64,000 bases of DNA from Phycisphaerae bacterium. Its GTDB lineage: Bacteria > Planctomycetota > Phycisphaerae > Phycisphaerales > UBA1924. The notes below the pieces were generated by a model. It saw nothing but the letters and a program-made list of their open reading frames with translations, was not told where the DNA came from and searched no databases. Made by a program: the position numbers and the translations under genes. The stretch lies in contig JAUILU010000004.1 of the NCBI GenBank assembly GCA_030432905.1, forward strand, positions 186,001-250,000, in the 5' to 3' direction. How positions within the stretch are numbered: position 1 is the stretch's first letter; every line of letters starts with the position of its first letter. Shown one piece after another: positions 62,241-64,000 of this stretch.

Positions 62241-62744
62241 ATGATGACACGAACACGCACCGCTCTTCTGGCACTTTCGACTCTGGCTAGCGCTGCCCTG
62301 ACCGGCTGCTCGGCGTACGACGCGCCGACGCTCAGTGTCGAGAGCGCACGCATCACCCAGGAAACCGACGCGGGCATGGTCATCGAGTTCGGCGTGGACG
62401 CCTCCAACTCGAACGAGTTCGAGCTCCCGCTTGAACGCGTCAGCTACACACTCAGGCTCGACGGCCAGCGTGTCTTCTCAGGCACGCGCTCGGCGGAGGC
62501 GACCGTCCGCAGGCTCGGCACCCAGCAGATCACGCTGCCCGCGGCGATCGATCTCTCGAAGTACAACGTCCCCACCGGCGAGGTGGACTACGAGCTCTCG
62601 GGTTCGGTTGTGTACGTCACGCCGGGCGAGCTTGCAGAGCTTCTGTTCGACGCGGGTGTGCGCCGACCCAAGGCCAAGTTCAGGCACAGTGGCTCGCTCG
62701 ATTTCTCCGATGGTCAGCCGCTGGAAACCACACCCGCGCCCTGA
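62241..62744 (+). CDS. LEA14/WHy-domain-like lipoprotein
   Basis: A 167-residue lipoprotein with signal and lipobox AALTGC (about residues 19-24). The mature domain (TLSVESARITQETDAGMVIEFGVDASNSNEFELPLERVSYTLRLDGQRVFSG) follows the water-stress and hypersensitive-response (WHy/LEA14) pattern, an immunoglobulin-like fold with the N.N...P......Y.l...G spacing. Such lipoproteins are common in bacterial envelopes and have been linked to stress tolerance; no specific role is known. ATG at 62241 and 62244 are both possible. It converges on the Nif3 gene with a 6-bp gap. Confidence 0.78.
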   Translation: MMTRTRTALLALSTLASAALTGCSAYDAPTLSVESARITQETDAGMVIEFGVDASNSNEFELPLERVSYTLRLDGQRVFSGTRSAEATVRRLGTQQITLPAAIDLSKYNVPTGEVDYELSGSVVYVTPGELAELLFDAGVRRPKAKFRHSGSLDFSDGQPLETTPAP

Positions 62745-62750
62745 GTCTGC

Positions 62751-63869
62751 TCACACCCACGTCAGCGGCGAGCGGTCCGACGACGCCACACGCACATCAA
62801 GACCCTTGAGCGCCTTCTTGAGTCGGTTCGCAAGCACGGGCAGGTAGCCCCGCTCGGTGTTGGTGTGGCCCGCAAGGATCAGGCCCAGGCCCTTGTCTTG
62901 CAGCGCGAGCACCTCGTGGTGAGTCATCTCGCCCGTGATGTAGAGCTCGACTTCGTTTTGTGCCGCGACGTCTGCGAGCGAGGCGCCCGCGCCGGCGCAG
63001 ACACCGATGTGCGAGACTTTGCGGCTGTGGTCGCCTCCGGGGGGCGAGAGCTTGAGCCTCTCAATGCCAAGGTGCGCTTTGAGCTTGTCGCCGACTTCTG
63101 CGGTGGTCATCGCTCGGTCCAGCACGATCCGCCGGCCGTGCCCCGCGTGCCGATCGGGCATCGGCTCGAGCGCGTAGACGTCGATCGCGGGTTCTTCGTA
63201 GGGGTGGAAGGTGCGGAGCGCCTCGACCACGAGAGAGACCGCGCTCTCCGGGCAGATCATCTCGAGCTTGATCTCCTCGGCGCTGGTCAGCTCGCCCGCG
63301 TTCCCGACCGCGGGGTTGGTCGAGTCGTCGCCTCGGAAGGTGCCGATGCCCTTGGCGCTGAAGGAGCAGAGGTCGTACGCGCCGATCTTCCCGGCCCCGG
63401 ACGAGGCCATCGCGTTGCGGACCTTCTCGACATCTCGCGCGGGCAGGTACGTGGCGACCTTGCGGAGATCGCCACGCCCGGTGTGGTTCTTGAGTGAGCG
63501 GGTGTCGCCCGCGCCGAAGCCGCTGATGAGCCAGTCATTGAGCCCGTTCTCCGCGGCATCGAGCGCGGTGTGCGGCGAGTAGACCGAGATCCCCGCCTTG
63601 ATCGCCCGGTGAACGAGTCGCTGCTTCGTGTCCGAGCACACGACGCGCTTCATCGGCACAAAGATCGGCGGGTGGTAGGCGACGATGACCGAGCAGCCCA
63701 TCGCCTCGGCCTCGTCCATGACCTCGTCGGTCAGGTCGATCGTCAGCAGCACCGGGCCCTGCATCTGGCCCGCGGATTCACCGACGAGCAGCCCGACGTT
63801 GTCCCAGCTCTCGGCGAGCGAAAGAGGGGCGATCTTCTCGAGTTCAACAAACAGCGATGCACGGTCCAT
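62751..63869 (-). CDS. Nif3-like dinuclear metal-centre protein
   Basis: A 372-residue protein of the Nif3/YbgI (GTP cyclohydrolase I type 2 homologue) family, which forms toroidal hexamers with a dinuclear metal site. The pattern is complete: LAESWDNVGLLVG, VIVAYHPPIFVPMKRV with metal ligands, SPHTALDAAENGLNDWL, the inserted PII-like domain (about 130-250, ending FHPYEEPAIDVY), and YITGEMTHHEVLALQDKGLGLILAGHTNTERGYL with the second ligand set. It has the longer, insert-containing form. AGGTGA precedes the ATG at 63869. The reaction is unknown, although metal-dependent hydrolase roles have been proposed. Confidence 0.93.
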   Translation of the reverse strand: MDRASLFVELEKIAPLSLAESWDNVGLLVGESAGQMQGPVLLTIDLTDEVMDEAEAMGCSVIVAYHPPIFVPMKRVVCSDTKQRLVHRAIKAGISVYSPHTALDAAENGLNDWLISGFGAGDTRSLKNHTGRGDLRKVATYLPARDVEKVRNAMASSGAGKIGAYDLCSFSAKGIGTFRGDDSTNPAVGNAGELTSAEEIKLEMICPESAVSLVVEALRTFHPYEEPAIDVYALEPMPDRHAGHGRRIVLDRAMTTAEVGDKLKAHLGIERLKLSPPGGDHSRKVSHIGVCAGAGASLADVAAQNEVELYITGEMTHHEVLALQDKGLGLILAGHTNTERGYLPVLANRLKKALKGLDVRVASSDRSPLTWV

Positions 63870-63950
63870 TCGTCACCTCCGCTGGGCAATGCTAAGCAGC
63901 GGGACACGCGAATATGCGGCAAGGCTTCGCGGGTGATACCCTCGCGGTAG

Positions 63951-64000
63951 ATGCCGACGTCCATAACCATCTCGACACCCGCGAAGGTCAACCTCTCGCT
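63951..64000 (+). CDS. ispE: IspE, 4-diphosphocytidyl-2-C-methylerythritol kinase (N-terminal fragment)
   Basis: The first 16 complete codons of a plus-strand gene cut by the right edge. It reads MPTSITISTPAKVNLS, which matches the opening of IspE, where a PAKVNL or PAKINL motif begins the substrate-binding strand of the GHMP-kinase fold. IspE phosphorylates CDP-methylerythritol in the MEP isoprenoid pathway. Identification rests on this short motif only, so other GHMP kinases are not excluded. It is divergent from the Nif3 gene. Confidence 0.65.
   Translation, partial: MPTSITISTPAKVNLS

Noticed and set aside
1..64000. tRNA, rRNA, IS elements, prophage and CRISPR
   Set aside because: No cloverleaf with a TTCGANTC-type arm, transposase motif, integrase, phage structural gene or spaced repeat array was recognised on reading; small RNAs outside the HU region cannot be excluded without computation.

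Overview
The window is a GC-rich chromosomal segment of about 64 kb, almost fully coding, with genes on both strands and short intergenic gaps. The gene content points to a marine-type planctomycete of the class Phycisphaerae. The clues are prepilin-like proteins with a DGHV-type tail, a PEP-CTERM-like secreted protein, several PQQ-type or regulator-type beta-propellers, membrane-anchored coiled-coil proteins, C-x2-C-Y-D zinc-ribbon membrane proteins, an enlarged LeuRS and many GTG/TTG starts. This placement is inference, because no rRNA or tRNA gene was seen. No CRISPR array, IS element, prophage or tRNA was recognised.

Layout. 0-5 kb: a VOC-fold protein divergent from a tandem-domain HxlR regulator, Der GTPase, an erythromycin-esterase-like protein and MiaA. 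5-13 kb: TopA, beta-carbonic anhydrase divergent from a ClC channel with CBS domains, small envelope proteins, and a lower-GC membrane gene directly behind a short UvrC. 14-24 kb: two outer-membrane-type proteins, an M20 amidohydrolase, an orphan iron-type binding lipoprotein, a Q/M-rich coiled-coil membrane protein and an O-antigen ligase-like protein. 24-29 kb: a three-gene operon, a stand-alone receiver, an LpxL-like acyltransferase, a coiled-coil protein with a BRCT-like tail, and MgtC. 29-35 kb: a PEP-CTERM-like protein, PurB with a compositionally foreign middle, tandem LolA-like paralogues, OsmC and an ECF sigma/anti-sigma pair. 35-46 kb: LeuRS, a pseudopilin pair, a glycosyltransferase, FolC, PdxJ, a 2-hydroxyacid dehydrogenase, ClpS and HU. 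46-64 kb: TrpE, ComEC, a pseudopilin, a Sua5-like/arginine-phosphatase-like fusion coupled to RpiB, a giant PQQ propeller protein, a regulator-type propeller protein, Nif3 and the first codons of IspE.

Most genes are housekeeping (tRNA modification and charging, purine, folate, PLP, tryptophan and isoprenoid synthesis, DNA topology and repair) mixed with lineage-specific envelope proteins. No multi-gene defence or secondary-metabolite island is evident. The most interesting observations are the Sua5-like/YwlE-like fusion followed by rpiB, the mosaic centre of purB, the UvrC that stops before its C-terminal HhH region beside a low-GC gene, the tandem HxlR protein with a perfect operator-like palindrome, and a run of RNA hairpins around the HU gene.
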